64,000 bases of DNA from Plotosus lineatus (taxonomy: Eukaryota > Chordata > Actinopteri > Siluriformes > Plotosidae). Numbering within the stretch: position 1 is the stretch's first letter; every line of letters begins with the position of its first letter. The position numbers and the translations under genes are program-made. The stretch spans positions 126,001 to 190,000 of the forward strand of contig JALRMN010000026.1 in assembly GCA_024760905.1 (NCBI GenBank), in the 5' to 3' direction. Below are positions 23,481 to 35,400 of this stretch, in pieces. The notes beneath the pieces were generated by a model. That model made no database searches. It saw nothing but the letters and a program-made list of their open reading frames with translations, and was not told where the DNA came from.

Positions 23481-23682
23481 TATATATATATATATATATA
23501 TAATTTTCTGAGTAGATCCTTCCATAGGAGAGTGCTCAATACCTTTTGGTTGAGCAAGTAACAATAAAAATAAAATGACAGGACAAAGACTTTCTATTGA
23601 AACTCCATTTATCACTACAGATCTGTTTCGAGGCGTGGTGAAACCATCCTCTCTCTTCAGGTGATTATAGAAGAACTTTCTG

Positions 23683-23742
<60 letters not shown>

Positions 23743-24000
23743 GTGTGTGTGTGTGTGTATGTGTGTGTGTGTGTGAGAGAGAGAGCACTGAAGTAAGATA
23801 AAGAAGTGACTTTCCTAGCAATTTATAAATTTGTTTCATTTTCTTTCTTCAAATAACAAATACTCAAGAATTTTTTTGTTATTATGTTCACACATCATGA
23901 AATTTCAAGAAATGCACTCAGCTTTACAAGGTGCAAACAAGTTAAACAAGTTAAAAGGGTACAAATGACACAATAAACATGCAAAGACAGAGTCCATTCT
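23481..24000. other. TA/TG arrays and spacer
   Basis: (TA)n at 23481-23502 and 23683-23739, (TG)n at 23741-23775, a short GA run, then AT-rich unique sequence. No gene. Confidence 0.6.
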
Positions 24001-27000
24001 GTGTGATCTCGGTCGACCCTGGGGTTTCTTCCCAGTTGGACATGCCCAAAAACAACGAACCAGGGAGGTGTTTGGGAGGCATTCTAAAAAGAGCCAACCT
24101 CAACTGTCTCGTCTCAACATGGAGGAGTAGCAGTTTTAATCTGAGCTCCTCATAGATGACTGACCCTTCCCACCCTATCTTGAAGGGAGAACCCTACCAC
24201 CCTGCAAAAGAAACTCATTTCAGCCGCATGTATCCATGATCTTGTTCTCTTTGGTCACTACCCAAAACTCGTAAGGTTTGGGACATAGATCAACTGGTAA
24301 ATAGAAAACTTTGCCTTGTGGCTTAGCTATCATCCCCAAGACAAATGGGTACAAGCTCTACTTTATAGCAGATCTGCCTGTCAATCTCCTGCTTCCACTA
24401 TTTTCCCACTGAGAACTATTCATTCATTTTCTGAACTGTTCATCTTTCATTTTCTGTAACCACTTTATCCTAATCAAGGTCATGAGGGAGGCTAGCGCCC
24501 ATCCCAGCCAACTCCAGGCGAGGGCAGAATACATCTTTGATAGCTCACCTGGCCATCGCAAGGCAGAAACATGCTGATGTCTACTTTTTTCGAAAGTCAG
24601 CAATGGTTCTTTTACATGCCTCCCACCATAGACAGTGAGAGATATGGCTGGCCTTTGAGAACCCAATTAGTTGCACTGGGTGGTCAGTGACAACCTACTG
24701 AGAATTGGGCTTGAACCCCCAACCATGGGATCAGCGATCCAGTGCATTCCCACCAGGCCACTACTGTCTTCCGGCTGAGAACTATGGCCTTGGAATTGGA
24801 CATGCTTATTCTCATACCAGCCACGATGCACTTGGCTGCGGATCACTCTAGTGAGAGCTGGAAGTCCCGGATTGATGAAGCCATAAGGACAACATCATCT
24901 TCCCAAAGCAGAAACAAAATCCTTTGGCCACCAACCCAGAACCCCTCATTGACATGTCTGCACCTAGAAATTCTATCCATCATAATTATGAACAGAATTG
25001 ATGACAAAGGGTGCCTTGGTGGACTCAAACCCTCATGGAAAACAAATTGGACCTGTTGTTCTCAATGCACCAAGACCTAATGGCCCCTTAACAATGGATC
25101 TGGGATATCATACATGCGGACAGACTGGACAAACTCCAAAGCCACCTCCAGGATCTTGAAGATTGTCTTGAGCTGGTTGACAGAGCTGTGGACAGGGCAA
25201 AAAACACATTGTCTGAGGTTCAAGCATCACTTAGATCAGCCTCTGCATTACACCTGAAGAGACTTTCCTGTTTAGGCTGATTTAGAGTTTAGAGTGTGAT
25301 TCCATGATCATTGGAACACCACCACTTCAGTTGGCCAATCCAGAGACATGGCCCCTGATGACCACAAAAAATGTTGCAGAGCCGTGTCTACCAAGACAAG
25401 TACTACATCCAGGACACTGATATATTCAAAGTAGATCTCATGTACCCCCAGAGCCCAACAACCAAGGAGATTTTTGCCTACTTCAGCAACCTCAACCCCA
25501 GTGATGGATGGACATGTCAAGTTGAGGTGTGTCACTCCCCACTTCCAGTGCAACCAGTATTTGTGGAGAACTGCTTCCCTTTCGTGATGTGTCAATTCAT
25601 GGGCCAGAACCTTTTCAAGGCTAACTCTCTTTCCAGGCCTTCACCTAACTCCTCCATCACCTGAGCTTGGGCTACAGTATGTTTGTCCTGCCAGTACCAG
25701 TCTGCTGCCTCAAGAGACCCACAGCCTAATAAGACCTTGACAGGCCTCCTTTTTTTGTTGGATGGCCTCCCGCACTGCATGTGCTGACCACCAGGTTTAG
25801 TGGTTACTATCAAGACAGGCACAAATGACCTCCCAGCCATAGCTATAGGGTGTCTCCTCAATAATGGTGCACAAAACATGGCCCACTGACATTCCCTATC
25901 CCCCACCTTCTTTGGATGTGTTTGTAGGTCTGCCAAAGGTAAGAGTTAAAGGCCCCTCTGACAGGAGACTCAACCAAAAGTTCCTAGGAGACCCTAATTG
26001 CATGCTCGGGCCTGGTCTGGAGGATGGCCTCCTCTGCCATTGAAGTAAGGTCACTACCAGGTTGACAGCTCAGCTCCTCTCCTTATCTGGGTGTCCAGAA
26101 CTTGAGGTCACAAGTTCAGTGAGAAAACTTCAAAGTCGATCAGCAAACTGGCCTAGGGTGTCCTGGTGTCAGGTGTACTTATATTCGATCATGGTGTTTG
26201 TGATGGACAAAGTGTGACAAGCACAGTAGTCCAACAATGAAATGCCATTCATCTTCAGATTGGAGAGGCTGTACGTACCAATAACATCATTCCAGGTCAC
26301 AATGTATTTGCACATATGGGCATTGAAGTCTCCCAGGACAACAAGTATGTCTCCATAGGGAGAGTTCTCCAACACCCCACTAAAGACTCCAAAAAGTGTG
26401 GGTACTTTGAATTGTCATTTGGTACATAAGCACAAAGGAGAGTCAGGACCCACCCCCCCCACCAGAAGGCAGAAGGAAGCAACCCTTTCATCAACTGGGA
26501 AGAACCCCAACATGTGGGCACTGAGATGGAGGGCAATAAGGGTTTGACCATCTGTCCCCATGAGCAACTCCTAAATGGGATAAGGTTCAGCCACTCTCAG
26601 GATGGTTGATTCCAGGGCCCAAGCCATGCTTCGAGTTGAGTCTGACTATATCGAGTCAATTTCTCTCATCCTCACACTCTAGCTTAGGCTCCTTCCATAC
26701 AAGAGAGGTGACATTCCATGTCCCAAGAGTCAGAATCGGTAGCCAAGGATTCGTCTGACAGAACCCATGCCTTTGACTGCCACCCAAATCACATTGCACA
26801 CAACCTATATAGCCTCTCCTATAGATGATAGGTCCATGGGAAGGCGGATCCATGTCTCCTTTTTGTGCTTGGCCTGGCCAGGCTTGAGAGACAGAAGCCT
26901 GACCACCGGAGAAATGCCTTTGAGCCCCACTTCCAGGCCTGGCTCCGGGGGTGCACGTTTTTGCAAGGGAAACCATAACCTTTTTTTCTTTATTCATATA

Positions 27001-27085
27001 GTGATCTTTTGAACTGTACTGTATCTGGTATTTTACTGAAGACCTATTTGCCTTGTGTGACCCTACCAAGGGCATGGTAGAATGT
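24001..27085 (-). pseudogene. L2-like LINE split by a SINE
   Basis: Covers the 5' region (27085: CTTGGTAGGGTCACACAAGG, as in the 6.1 kb copy), endonuclease (DFNAHMCKYIVTWNDVIG near 26310), and RT (LFIIMMDRISRC near 25000, LLWEDDVVLMASS at about 24895, so F-A of FADD became W-E). The C-terminal part is near 24100-24400. The extreme 3' tail with ATGA repeats is absent. Frames are broken throughout. The SINE at 24420-24774 interrupts it. Confidence 0.88.
24420..24774 (-). mobile_element. SINE type A inserted in the L2-like LINE
   Basis: Flanked by the perfect 11-bp duplication CTGAGAACTAT (24409-24419 and 24775-24785), which is LINE sequence. The SINE is therefore younger than the LINE copy. 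All type A parts are present, with the tRNA-like head at 24700-24774. Confidence 0.94.
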
Positions 27086-27382
27086 GTCTGTTTTGGGGGA
27101 ATAAAAATGTATTCATAGATATTGATGTCCTACCAGTCTGATTGCTTGTTTGATTCATCCTCAATGTATGTCCAGGGTCTGAATCTGATGGATGTGGTTA
27201 ATACTGGTTTGGCTGCAAATTTCCTTATGAGGGAGTTTAAACTGTGATTTGAATCTGTGCTCCACCTGAATCAAAGAAAGGGAGTAAAACATGTTCCAGT
27301 TCTACACCACTTTATTCCATTACCATATTGAATCCATATTCTCCACTGGCCATGTACTTGTTTGCACATGAGACTTTCTCAG
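27086..27382. other. Spacer, no feature seen
   Basis: No coding or repeat match recognised. Confidence 0.4.
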
Positions 27383-27720
27383 GGGCAGCACAGTGGCATA
27401 ATTGATTAGCACATCCATCTCACAACAAGAAAGTCCTGGGCTTGATTCAGTGCTTGGACATTTTTGTGTGGAGTTTACAAGTACTCTCCGTGTTTGTGGG
27501 GGTCTCCTCCAGGTACTCCAGCCCCCCCAGTCTAAAAACAAGCACAGTAGGCTAATTGGCTGCTTGAAATCCCTCTAGGTGTGAGTGTGAGTATGAATGG
27601 TTGTGTGAGTGTTGGCCCTTAGATGGCCTGTCTAGCTGTTCTGGGTGGACCCTGCCCTCGCCCAGAGTCAGCTGAAATGGGTGCAAGCCTCCCAGTAAGA
27701 ATTGATCTCTGGTCAGGTGC
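27383..27720 (+). mobile_element. SINE type C
   Basis: Head 'ggggcagcacagtggcataa..gattagcac' and 'cctgggcttgattcag', body 'gtgtggagtttaca', 'ctccgtgtttgtggggg' and 'acaagcacagtaggctaatt', tail 'ctgccctcgcccagagtcag', 'aatgggtgcaagcctcc'. It lacks the final ATGAATGA. A CA array follows. Confidence 0.85.
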
Positions 27721-27734
27721 AGCAGTTACATTGC

Positions 27735-27738
<4 letters not shown>

Positions 27739-27792
<54 letters not shown>
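27739..27792. repeat. (CA)n microsatellite
   Basis: A CA array after a SINE end. The same 'gatc..tggtcaggtgc...tttaca' lead-in precedes the CA array at 60446. Confidence 0.95.
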
Positions 27793-27794
<2 letters not shown>

Positions 27795-28061
27795 TATTTT
27801 TGTGTTTATCATTCCTACTTCTCTCTCATTACTTTCTATTCTGTTTACTGAACCACAGTAAATAACATCACTTTATACACAATACCATTAACTCACTTAA
27901 CTATAGTTTAGATAAATTAAAACACAAAATAATAATCAGGATTACAATCTCCTTTCAAGCTCAGTGAGAATGAGTGCACAGTAAAACTTCCACTGTTGCT
28001 GCTCTACAATTCTTGATGGCTCTCTCATCATTTTCACGACACTTTCTACTCAGTTTACAGT

Positions 28062-28386
28062 CGTCTTCTTTCTTCTTCTTTTCCTTTCGGCTTTTTCTTC
28101 CCCTTTCTCAGGAGTCGCCACAGCGAATCATCTGATTCGCACATTTGATTTGGCAGAGGTTGCCCTTCCTGTCACAACCCTTTTCACAAGGGACAGAAAC
28201 ATGTTGACAGCTTTGCAGCCTACTCTTTACAAAAGTCAGCAATGGCTCTTTTACATGCCTCTCACCATAGACAGTGAGAGACATAGCCCGTCTTTGATAA
28301 CCCAGTTAGCTGCACTGGGGGGACAGTGACAACCCTGTGGGGACTCGATCCCCCAACCTTAGGCTCAGTGATCCTGTGCCCTATCC
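28062..28386 (-). mobile_element. SINE type B with 21-bp target duplication
   Basis: Flanked by ACTTTCTACTCAGTTTACAG(T) at 28041-28061 and the same sequence with one mismatch at 28387-28407. All type B parts are present. The RTE-derived middle has a short deletion (GCAGAGGTTGCCC on +). Confidence 0.92.
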
Positions 28387-28455
28387 ACTTTCTATTCAGT
28401 TTACAGTACACAACAATAAATCGGTTACAGTTTAATCCAATTAAAGCATTACAGG

Positions 28456-28757
28456 CAGGCCTGGTGGTAAAGGGCGCTGGATCACTGATCCTAAGGGTGG
28501 GGGTTTGAGTCCCACTCTCCACAAAGGCCAGTCATATCTCTCACTGTCTATGGTGAGCGATTCATGTAAAAGAACCATTGTTGACTTTTGTAAAGAGTAG
28601 CCGTATCGCCGTCAGCATGGTTCTATGTCTTCCTAAAGGGTTGTGTCAGGAAGGACATCCGATGTTAAAACCTATGCCAAATCAAACATGTGAATCAAAT
28701 GTTTTGGTGTGGCGACCTCTGAAAAAGGGAAAAGGCCGAAACGAAAGGAAGAACTCT
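28456..28757 (+). mobile_element. SINE type B, inverted relative to the previous copy
   Basis: Head 'gcaggcctggtggtaaaggg' with B box GGTTTGAGTCC, the body, then 'gggttgtgtcaggaaggaca' and 'gtgtggcgacctctgaaaaa'. Lies 70 bp from the opposite-strand copy, forming a long imperfect inverted repeat. Confidence 0.9.
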
Positions 28758-28818
28758 TCTCATGACGGCAATTCTGAACTCTTGTCATTTTGATAAACTG
28801 AGAGAATAAAAAACTCAC

Positions 28819-28870
28819 CTGCCAACGACACAGACACAGAAAACACTGTGATAAGCAGTGCAGGGAGCAT
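28819..28870 (-). CDS. Orphan signal-peptide exon (immune-receptor style)
   Basis: The minus strand reads ATG then LPALLITVFSVSVSLA and one further base before a consensus donor GTGAGT (28813-28818). That is 17 codons plus phase 1, the usual first exon of MHC class I and Ig-superfamily receptors. A TATA-like TTTAAATA lies about 60 bp upstream (28931-28938). No partner exon with a V or alpha-1 domain was found downstream on this strand. The next related exon is the broken alpha-3 at 18.0 kb, so this is probably the surviving start of a dead gene, or a chance match. It would target a protein to the secretory pathway. Confidence 0.5.
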
Positions 28871-29440
28871 GATAACTTCAAAGCTTTATTAAACAATCAC
28901 CGCTAACCCTGATTAACCGAACTGCACGGTATTTAAAAGGCGGCGTGTTATGAGCATGATGCTGCTTCCTGTTCTGCTCAGTGCCGGTGTTGCAGTTGGG
29001 TTCAATCGAGATTGGCCTGTTTAGGCATCACAGCGCACATTTTCCATATGAAGCACATTGATTTAGCGCCATCAGCGATGGGATGCACCGCAGAGGCCTC
29101 TGTGGTTGTGGCACTTCTGCTTTTGTTGTGCTGTTCAAACCTTTTCAGAGCTTTCTGTTCCTGTCTGTCTCAGTACACGAGTTCACGTGCATTGTGGTTT
29201 GGCCGTAGTGATATGTGTAAGCATCTTAAGTATTTAACATGTAATTGCTGTTCTTGTGCTGGTTATGCTGCTGTTGTTCACCATTACTTGAACCTGCTGC
29301 TGTTATAATTCTACCTTTGCTCTCTTCCTGGTCTAGACTTCGTCTTTTCATCTTTTAATTCTGGTACTTCATCCTCCCGCATGGCTGCCTCTGGCCTGGT
29401 TCAGCTGAGTTCAACAAGAATATGATTAATAGGACCCACA
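28871..29440. other. Possible promoter region of the leader exon; otherwise unassigned
   Basis: Contains the TATA-like 'gtatttaaaagg' at 28929-28940. No coding feature is supported in 29000-29440. Confidence 0.35.
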
Positions 29441-29444
29441 TGCA

Positions 29445-29445
<1 letters not shown>

Positions 29446-29529
<84 letters not shown>

Positions 29530-29546
29530 ATGTGTGTGTGTGTGCG
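29446..29546. repeat. (TG)n microsatellite
   Basis: A TG array of about 100 bp with few interruptions. Confidence 0.95.
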
Positions 29547-29646
29547 ATGGAGAGTAAATGTTCCATGTATAAAGTTTTTGTGTAATTGACATTTTCGATG
29601 GTAAAACTGAGTGTGTTAAGTGTGAGAAGGTTTTCTTTCTTGCAGG

Positions 29647-29757
29647 ATGTGGTACTGCAGTATTAGGGATGAAGGTTGTGCTGCTGTGGCTTCAGATCTG
29701 AAATCAAACTCCTCATGATTCCTGAGAGGATTGGATCTGAATGATAATTATCACCAA
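29647..29757 (+). pseudogene. NLR leucine-rich-repeat exon relic
   Basis: After a good acceptor (ttttctttcttgcag), the + strand encodes WYCSIRDEGCAAVASDLKSN, then a TGA stop, then FLRGLDLNDN. The spacing and residues (CSI-DEGCAA-ASDLKSN-S--LR-LDLN-N) are those of the ribonuclease-inhibitor-type repeats of the fish NLRC3-like/FISNA NLR family. These proteins are cytoplasmic sensors encoded by large multicopy sets with one repeat per exon. Only one repeat is present, it carries a stop, and an (ATT)n array ends it at 29758. No NACHT domain is in the window. Confidence 0.68.

Positions 29758-29818
<61 letters not shown>
29758..29818. repeat. (ATT)n microsatellite
   Basis: A trinucleotide array directly after the NLR repeat relic. 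Confidence 0.95.
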
Positions 29819-29819
<1 letters not shown>

Positions 29820-29832
29820 TGTTATGTTTCAG

Positions 29833-31119
29833 GTGAATGAAATGGCTTCGACCAGAAAATCTTGACAAAATAAGCCTGACGTATTGTTACACCTGCGTTG
29901 AATACACCGCTGTACCTTACAGGAATCAAGTCACAAGTTTCATAAAGCATGCTTACCATTCTAATTTTGGTATTAAATTTGGTGACCAGGCTAAAGCTTG
30001 GGTGCCACACATGTTCTGCAAATCATGCACTAAGTGTCTGCGTCAGTAGTCCAAAGGCAAGAAAACTTGGCTGAAGTTTGGAATTCCCATGGTATGGAGG
30101 GCGCTGACAAACCTTTTCACTGACTGATACTTATGCACTATTGATGTGACTGGGATCAACAGAAAGAACCGAAGCAGCCTCAAGTCTCCTGATCTTCAAT
30201 TCTCACTTCGTTCTGTAGCTCACTGTGATGAAATTCGAGCAAAGTGGTTCTTAACAATGGTGCTCCACATACTTCTTTTTTCCCCAAAATGAGCTAATTG
30301 ATCTAGTTTGTGATCTCAGATTGTCAAAGTCCTCTGCCGAGCTACTGGCATCCAGATTAAAGGAAAAGAACCTACTCTCTGACAGTGCTCATATCACCTT
30401 TTACCGCAACAGACATTAAGATTGAAAATTTGTTATCAGCACGAGTTGTTTATTTGTGTTGACCTGAAGATGGTGATTTTTTTTGTTGGGACAACAATCC
30501 AGCTTCATCGAGTACCCCTGCTTCCTGTGCACATAGGGCACTGCTCAGCATTACACAAAGAAGGACTGGCCTGTGTGGGAGAATTGGTATCTTGCAGAGC
30601 AAGGAACGTCATCAGCAATACCCTGGTAGACAGACAAGATACTCTTGTCACCGCTGCACATCAAATATGGCTTGATTAAACAGTTCCCTAAAGCTCAAGA
30701 CAAAGACGGTGGCTGCATCACTTTTGCCATGCTTTTAAAGTTCATCAGAGATCCTGAGTTTGAAAACTCAATGAACGAAGTCTAAGGCTTTTGTTCTAGT
30801 CATGGACTTTATTGGCAACAAGGCCAGAAGCTATGCAAAACTTGTCACCCATATGCTGATTGCCTTCTGAAACCTTGAATGCTACATGAGCATCAAAACC
30901 CATTTCTTATTCTCATATATGGATCAGTTTCCTGAGAAGCTGAGATCAATGAGTGATGAACAGGGGGAGAGATTCCATCAAGACATAAAAGAGATGGAGA
31001 CCAGGTATCAGGGTCGCTGGGATGTAGTCATGATGGCTGATTACAGTTGGACTCTGAAGAGAAGCATCCCTGCTGCTGAGCATTTTAGGGGTTCAAAGAA
31101 ATGGAAGTTCATGCCCTGA
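29833..31119 (+). pseudogene. Multicopy metazoan family gene, broken, fuller copy
   Basis: N-terminal cysteine-rich part: YCYTCVEYT (29890), then FGIKFGDQAKAWVPHMFCKS and CTKCLRQ (29965-30047), then a stop, GKKTWLKFGIPMVWRA, DVTGINRKNRSSLKSPDLQF, SVAHCDEI, and LIDLVCDLRLSKSSAELLAS RLKEKNLL (about 30295-30385). The middle is poor. The C-terminal part has KDGGCITFAM, KFIRDPEFENS and SDEQGERFHQDIKEMETRYQ, ending at 31117-31119. At least four stops and several frame changes. I recognise the family from many fish, cnidarian and insect genomes, but it has no function known to me. The paired cysteine motifs suggest zinc binding. Its copy number suggests mobilisation by a transposon. Confidence 0.72.
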
Positions 31120-31345
31120 ATTTTGCAGAATGACAACGTTCAATTTAGATAGACTTTCCTTTATCAATGTCTATTATTCAATTAAGAGAAATTGACGCGT
31201 GTAACATTTATACATTCTGTAAGATTTTTTTTCTACTAAAACCTTTTTGGATGAGAAATATTAACGGAAATAAACTGATATCACAAAAATGTAATCAATT
31301 TACTCAGAAGATGACATTTTTCAAAATTAAAAGCATAAACACCCG

Positions 31346-31610
31346 ACCTAATTGAGAAAAATGGGTGTTATTTTTGGATTCAGTGGTGCAAAATGGTCAA
31401 AATTAATTTGAATAAACAGACAACTTACATTTTTTTTTGTAACCCAGTATGATAATCCAAGAGAATCAGGAATGAATCTGCTCTGTGATCTAGTGAAGGA
31501 TCCGCTCTGTAAACTGGAGACACTCCAGTGAGTAACTGACTTACTGTCTCTTTACTGCACTGCACTGTATCAAACTGGATAATATTCACTGCATACCATC
31601 ATGTACATCA
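31346..31610. other. Copy-2-specific segment, unassigned
   Basis: No coding or repeat match. Ends where a (TG)n array begins. Confidence 0.4.
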
Positions 31611-31612
31611 TA

Positions 31613-31614
<2 letters not shown>

Positions 31615-31676
<62 letters not shown>
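31615..31676. repeat. (TG)n microsatellite fused to a SINE tail
   Basis: The TG array replaces the SINE body and runs into 'tttgttctggtgaaatgttc', the type C tail. Confidence 0.9.
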
Positions 31677-31679
<3 letters not shown>

Positions 31680-31680
31680 T

Positions 31681-31800
31681 TTGTTCTGGTGAAATGTTCA
31701 GGATGTACCCCACCCTCATCCAGAGTCCACTGAGATGGACGCCAGCCTCCCAAGTTTTGTAATTAGTAATAATCGACGTGGGAAATAAATGAGTGAATGA
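31681..31800 (+). mobile_element. SINE type C tail
   Basis: Same insertion as 16130-16256 in duplication copy 1: ctggtgaaatgttcaggatg, tggacgccagcctccc, taaatgagtgaatga. Confidence 0.8.
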
Positions 31801-31849
31801 TTGTAGACTGTTTGTATCTTCAAATCAACTGCCAAGTTTATTATGTCTA

Positions 31850-31971
<122 letters not shown>

Positions 31972-32498
31972 AAAATATATTATCTATGTAAATTACACAC
32001 ACACACACGCACATACACAATTTAATAATTTATGGAAAAAAAAAATCAAATCCAGTCTCAAATTCAAATTCTCACACCATATAGACTTTTTAAATGCATT
32101 AAACATTAACATCAGCTGCAGTTTCCCTCTTTTTTTAACTGTCATCTTTCACAGAAAGCAGTCTGTAAACGCACAGCTTTCATTTCGCATACATGCAGCA
32201 ACTGAACATTTTCATCACACTATCTTACCACATGAAACTTGCATTTTTATCTGCCACTCACCTGTTGCTAATCTGCTTTTCACCACACTGCTTTTAAACA
32301 CCATTTTTATCCACCGCTCATTTTGCAAAAGAAAATAATTTGCTTCTTCACATTTATTAAAGTGAAATCTGAATGTTAAGCAAATGTGTTAAGTTTATAG
32401 AGCAGTTCAAACTACTGAAATTATATCTACTGATCAATGTTTCACATTAAGATTCTCCAGGTGAGTCATGTTTAAAATGACTTAAACTAGCCTGCGAG

Positions 32499-35400
32499 AA
32501 TGCAGCCATGAGGTGGAGCACAAGCCAGTGTTCACCCTCTGGCCGATCCCAAGCCCGGATAAATGTGCAGAGGGTTGCGATAGGGAGAGTATCTGGCATA
32601 AAACTTCTGCCAAAATTCTCATGCAAATTATCAAAACAAAATTCATACCGAATCGGTCGAGGCCCGGGTTAACAACGACTGACATCAGTGCTGTTAACCA
32701 ACAGGGTGCAGGTGGGAATTGGACTACTGTTGGTCGAAGGTGGAGAGGCGGGAGGCGTGTCTATAGGCAGAGAGAGAAGGGGAAAGGCGTGAGTCTAGGA
32801 CTGACAGTAGGGACTTTGAATGTTGGTATTATGAAAGAGAACGCTAAAGAGCTGGCTGACATGATGCAGAGGAGGAAGGTGGACATACTGTGTGTTCAGG
32901 AGACCAGGTGGAAAGGTAGCAAGGCTACAAGCTTAGGAGCAGGGTTTAAGCTGTTTTATCAAGGTGTGGATGGGAAGAGAAATGGAGTAGAAGTCATCTT
33001 GAAAGAGGGGTTTGTCAGGAATATTCTAGAAGTGAAAAGAGTGTCAGACAGAATGATGAGTTTCAAGTTAGAAATTGAAGGCGTGATGTCCAATGCTGTT
33101 AGTGCTTTTGCCCCACAGGCAGGATGTGAGCTAGAAGAGAAAGAGAGATGCTGGAGTGAGTTAGATGAAGTGATGCAGAGTACCCCCAGAGCAGAAAGAG
33201 TGGTCATTGGTGCAGATTTCAATGGACATGGTGCAGGCAACAGCGGGGACGAGGAAGTGATGGTCAGGTTTGTTATCCAGGACAGGGAAGCTGAAGGACA
33301 GATGATGATCGATTTTGCAAAAAGGATGGAAATGGCTGTGCTGAATACTTTCTTCCAGAAGAAGCAGGAGCATAGAGTGAATTATGAAAGCAGAGGTAAG
33401 GGCACACAAGTAGACTACATCTTGTGTAGGCGATGTAATTTGAAGGAAGTCAGTGACTACAAAATAGTAGTGGGTGAGAGTGTTGCCAAACAACATAAGA
33501 TGGTGGTGTGCAGGATGATGCTGATGGTGAGGAAGGTGAAGAAGGCAAAGGCAGAGCAGAAGACAAAGTTGTGGAAGCTGAAAAAGGAAGAGTGTCGCAT
33601 TGTCTTCAAGGAGGAGTTGAAACAGGCTTTGGGTATTCAAGAAGTGCTTCCAGATGAATGGACAACCACAGCCAATGTGATCAGGGAGACAGGTAGGAGA
33701 GTACTTGGTGTGTCCTCTGGAAGGAAAGTATATAAGGAGACTTGGTGGTGGGATGAGGAAGTTCATGAGTGTGTACAAAGGAAGCAGTTAGCTAAGAAGA
33801 AGTGGAACATAGAGAGGATTGAAGAGAGTAAACAGGAGTACAGGGAGACACAGCGTAAGGCGAAGGTAGCGGTGTCAAAAGCCAAACAGAGGGCGTATGA
33901 TTACTTGTATGATGGTTGGAGAGTAAGGAGGGAGAAAATGGTTTATACAGGTTGGCACAGAAGAGAACTAGAGATGGGAAGGACATGCAGCAAGTTAGAG
34001 TGATTAAGGACAGAGGGGGAAATGTATTGACCGATGACAGAAGTGTGCTGGGGAGATGGAAAGAGCACTTTGAAGAGCTGAAGAATGAGGAAAATGAGAG
34101 AGAAAAAAGAGTAGAAGGGGTGACCGTTGAGGACCAGGAAGTAGCAAAGATTAGTAAGGGTGAAGTGAGGAGGGCATTGAAGAGGATGAAGAATGGAAGG
34201 GCAGTTGGTCCTGATGACTTACCGGTGGAGGTATGGAAGTGTCTAGGGGAGATAGCAGTAGATATTCTGACAAGAACATTCAACAATGTCTTAGAAAGTG
34301 AGCAGATGCCGGAGGAATGGAGAAGAGGTGTGCTGGTGCCCATTTTTAAGAACAAGGGAGACGTGCAGAGTTGTGGCAACTACAGAGGGATAAAGTTGAT
34401 GAGCCATACGATGAAATTATGAGAGAGAATAGTGGAAGCTAGACTAAGGGCAGAGGTCAGCATTTGTGAACAACAGTTTGGTTGCATGCCAAGAAAGAGC
34501 ACCACAGATGCAGTGTTTGCTTTGAGGATGTTAATAGAGAAGTACAGAGAAGGTCAGAAGGAGATGCATTGTGACTTTGTGGATCTGGAGAAAGCATATG
34601 ACAGGGTGCCGAGAGAAGAACTGTGGTATTGTATGAGGAAGTCTAGAGTGGCAGAGAAGTATGTTAGAGTGGTGCAGGATATGTATGAGAGATGTAAGAC
34701 AGTGGTGAGGTGTGCTGTCGGTGTGACAGAAGAGTTCAAGGTGGAGGTGGGACTGCATCAAGGGTCAGCTCTCAGCCCCTTCTTGTTTGCTATGATATGA
34801 CATTGTGAGCTGTAGTGAGAGCAGAGAACAAGTGGAGGAAAATATATAGTGGTAGAGGTATGCCCTGGAAAGGAGAGGAATGAAGGTTAGCCTCAGTAAG
34901 ACAGAATACACATGCGTGAATGAGAAGAACCCAAGAGGAATGGTGAGGTTACAGTGGGCAGAGATAAAGAAGGTGGAGGATTTAAAGTACTTAGGTTCAA
35001 CAATCCAGAGAAATGGAGAGTGTGGAAAAGAGGTGAAGAAGTCTGTGCAGGCAGGCCTGAATGGATCGAGAAAAGTGTCATGTGTGATGTCTCATAGGAG
35101 AGTATCGGCAAGAATGAAGGGAAAAGTGTACAAGACGGTGATGAGGCCAGAGATGTTGTATGGTTTAGAAACAGTGGCCCTGGGGAAAAGACATGAGGCA
35201 GAGCTGGAGGTATGACATATGAAAATGTTGAGGTTTTCTTTGGGAGTAACGAGGATGGATAGGATCAGGAATGAGTACATCAGAGGGGCAGCACATGTAA
35301 GATGTTTTGGAGACAAAGTCAGAGAGGCTAGATTGAGATGGTTTGGACATGTACAGCTGAAGCATAGTGAATATATTGGGAGTAGGATGCTGAGGTTGGA

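Noticed and set aside
28950..29021. Plus-strand ATG with MSMMLLPVLLSAGVAVG, a signal-peptide-like start opposite the 28.8 kb leader
   Set aside because: It ends in a stop after 24 codons and has no GT donor at the expected place, so it is probably a chance hydrophobic frame.
32513..32640. Extension of the RTE ORF upstream to 32513
   Set aside because: The region is the conserved 5' UTR-like part shared with copies where it is not open (19.83 kb). The frame is open by chance.
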